5,797 bases of DNA from Candidatus Bathyarchaeota archaeon (GTDB lineage: Archaea > Thermoproteota > Bathyarchaeia > TCS64), in assembly GCA_018396515.1 (NCBI GenBank), contig JAGTQJ010000100.1, positions 1 to 5,797 on the forward strand. The letters run 5' to 3'. Position numbers and translations under genes: made by a program. Shown here piece by piece: positions 5,748 through 5,797 of the stretch (the first letter of the stretch is position 1; the number at the start of each line of letters is the position of its first letter). A model generated the notes under the pieces. The model made no database searches. It was not told the origin of the DNA and worked only from the letters and a program-made list of their open reading frames with translations.

Positions 5748-5797
5748 AGCGGATGCTCAGGCGAATATCTCTATCTCTTAACATTTATTTGCCCTTC

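Larger units (their letters stand above)
5577..5797. other. AT-rich intergenic region, no gene seen
   Basis: This 221-base stretch runs from the transporter stop to the window end. Both strands hold only very short open frames. It contains a 14-bp palindrome, a 12-nt tandem duplication, two TATA-like boxes and a 6-bp inverted repeat, each listed separately. An open frame starts at ATG 5753 and runs 15 codons to the window edge, but the only nearby TATA-like box is too close to drive it as a leaderless gene, so I do not call it. I see no tRNA and no complete C/D-box RNA. Confidence 0.6.

Noticed and set aside
5704..5760. Possible C/D-box small RNA, since ATGATGA at 5704-5710 matches box C
   Set aside because: No CTGA box D occurs between there and the window end, and the internal boxes are absent or degenerate.
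5753..5797. Partial gene starting at ATG 5753, open to the window edge
   Set aside because: Only 15 codons are visible, and the TATA-like box at 5740-5747 predicts a transcript that begins after this ATG.

Overview
The window most likely comes from an archaeon, probably a TACK-group (Thermoproteota/Bathyarchaeia-like) heterotroph known from metagenomes. Four things point there: Arg codons are almost all AGG/AGA, Ile is often ATA, genes start close behind AT-rich TATA-like boxes with no clear Shine-Dalgarno, and short T-runs follow stop codons. The lineage is inferred from sequence style and protein types; no rRNA or other marker gene is present.

Layout, all on the + strand. At 1-708 is the C-terminal part of an M20-family (AbgB-like) metal-dependent amidohydrolase, cut by the window edge. 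At 780-3326 is a complete 848-residue M14-family zinc carboxypeptidase with every expected catalytic residue and a long C-terminal region that resembles a glutamine-amidotransferase-like fold. At 3403-3789 is a 128-residue protein I do not recognise. At about 3897-4199 is a small TIGR04076-family protein. At 4276-5576 is a 12-helix major facilitator superfamily (MFS) transporter split into two frames by a one-base shift at a GGGG run (4869-4872). At 5577-5797 is an AT-rich non-coding stretch with a 14-bp palindrome, a 12-nt tandem duplication, a small inverted repeat and two TATA-like boxes. The last box probably belongs to a gene beyond the window.

How the genes may work together: the two adjacent metallohydrolases suggest peptide or amino-acid-conjugate breakdown, and the MFS protein could move a small solute. 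Each gene appears to have its own promoter, so I do not infer one operon. I saw no CRISPR array, transposon, tRNA/rRNA, defence cassette or phage gene, and nothing that clearly amounts to an undescribed system. The points most worth checking are the split transporter, the unrecognised 128-residue protein and the structured 3' intergenic region.
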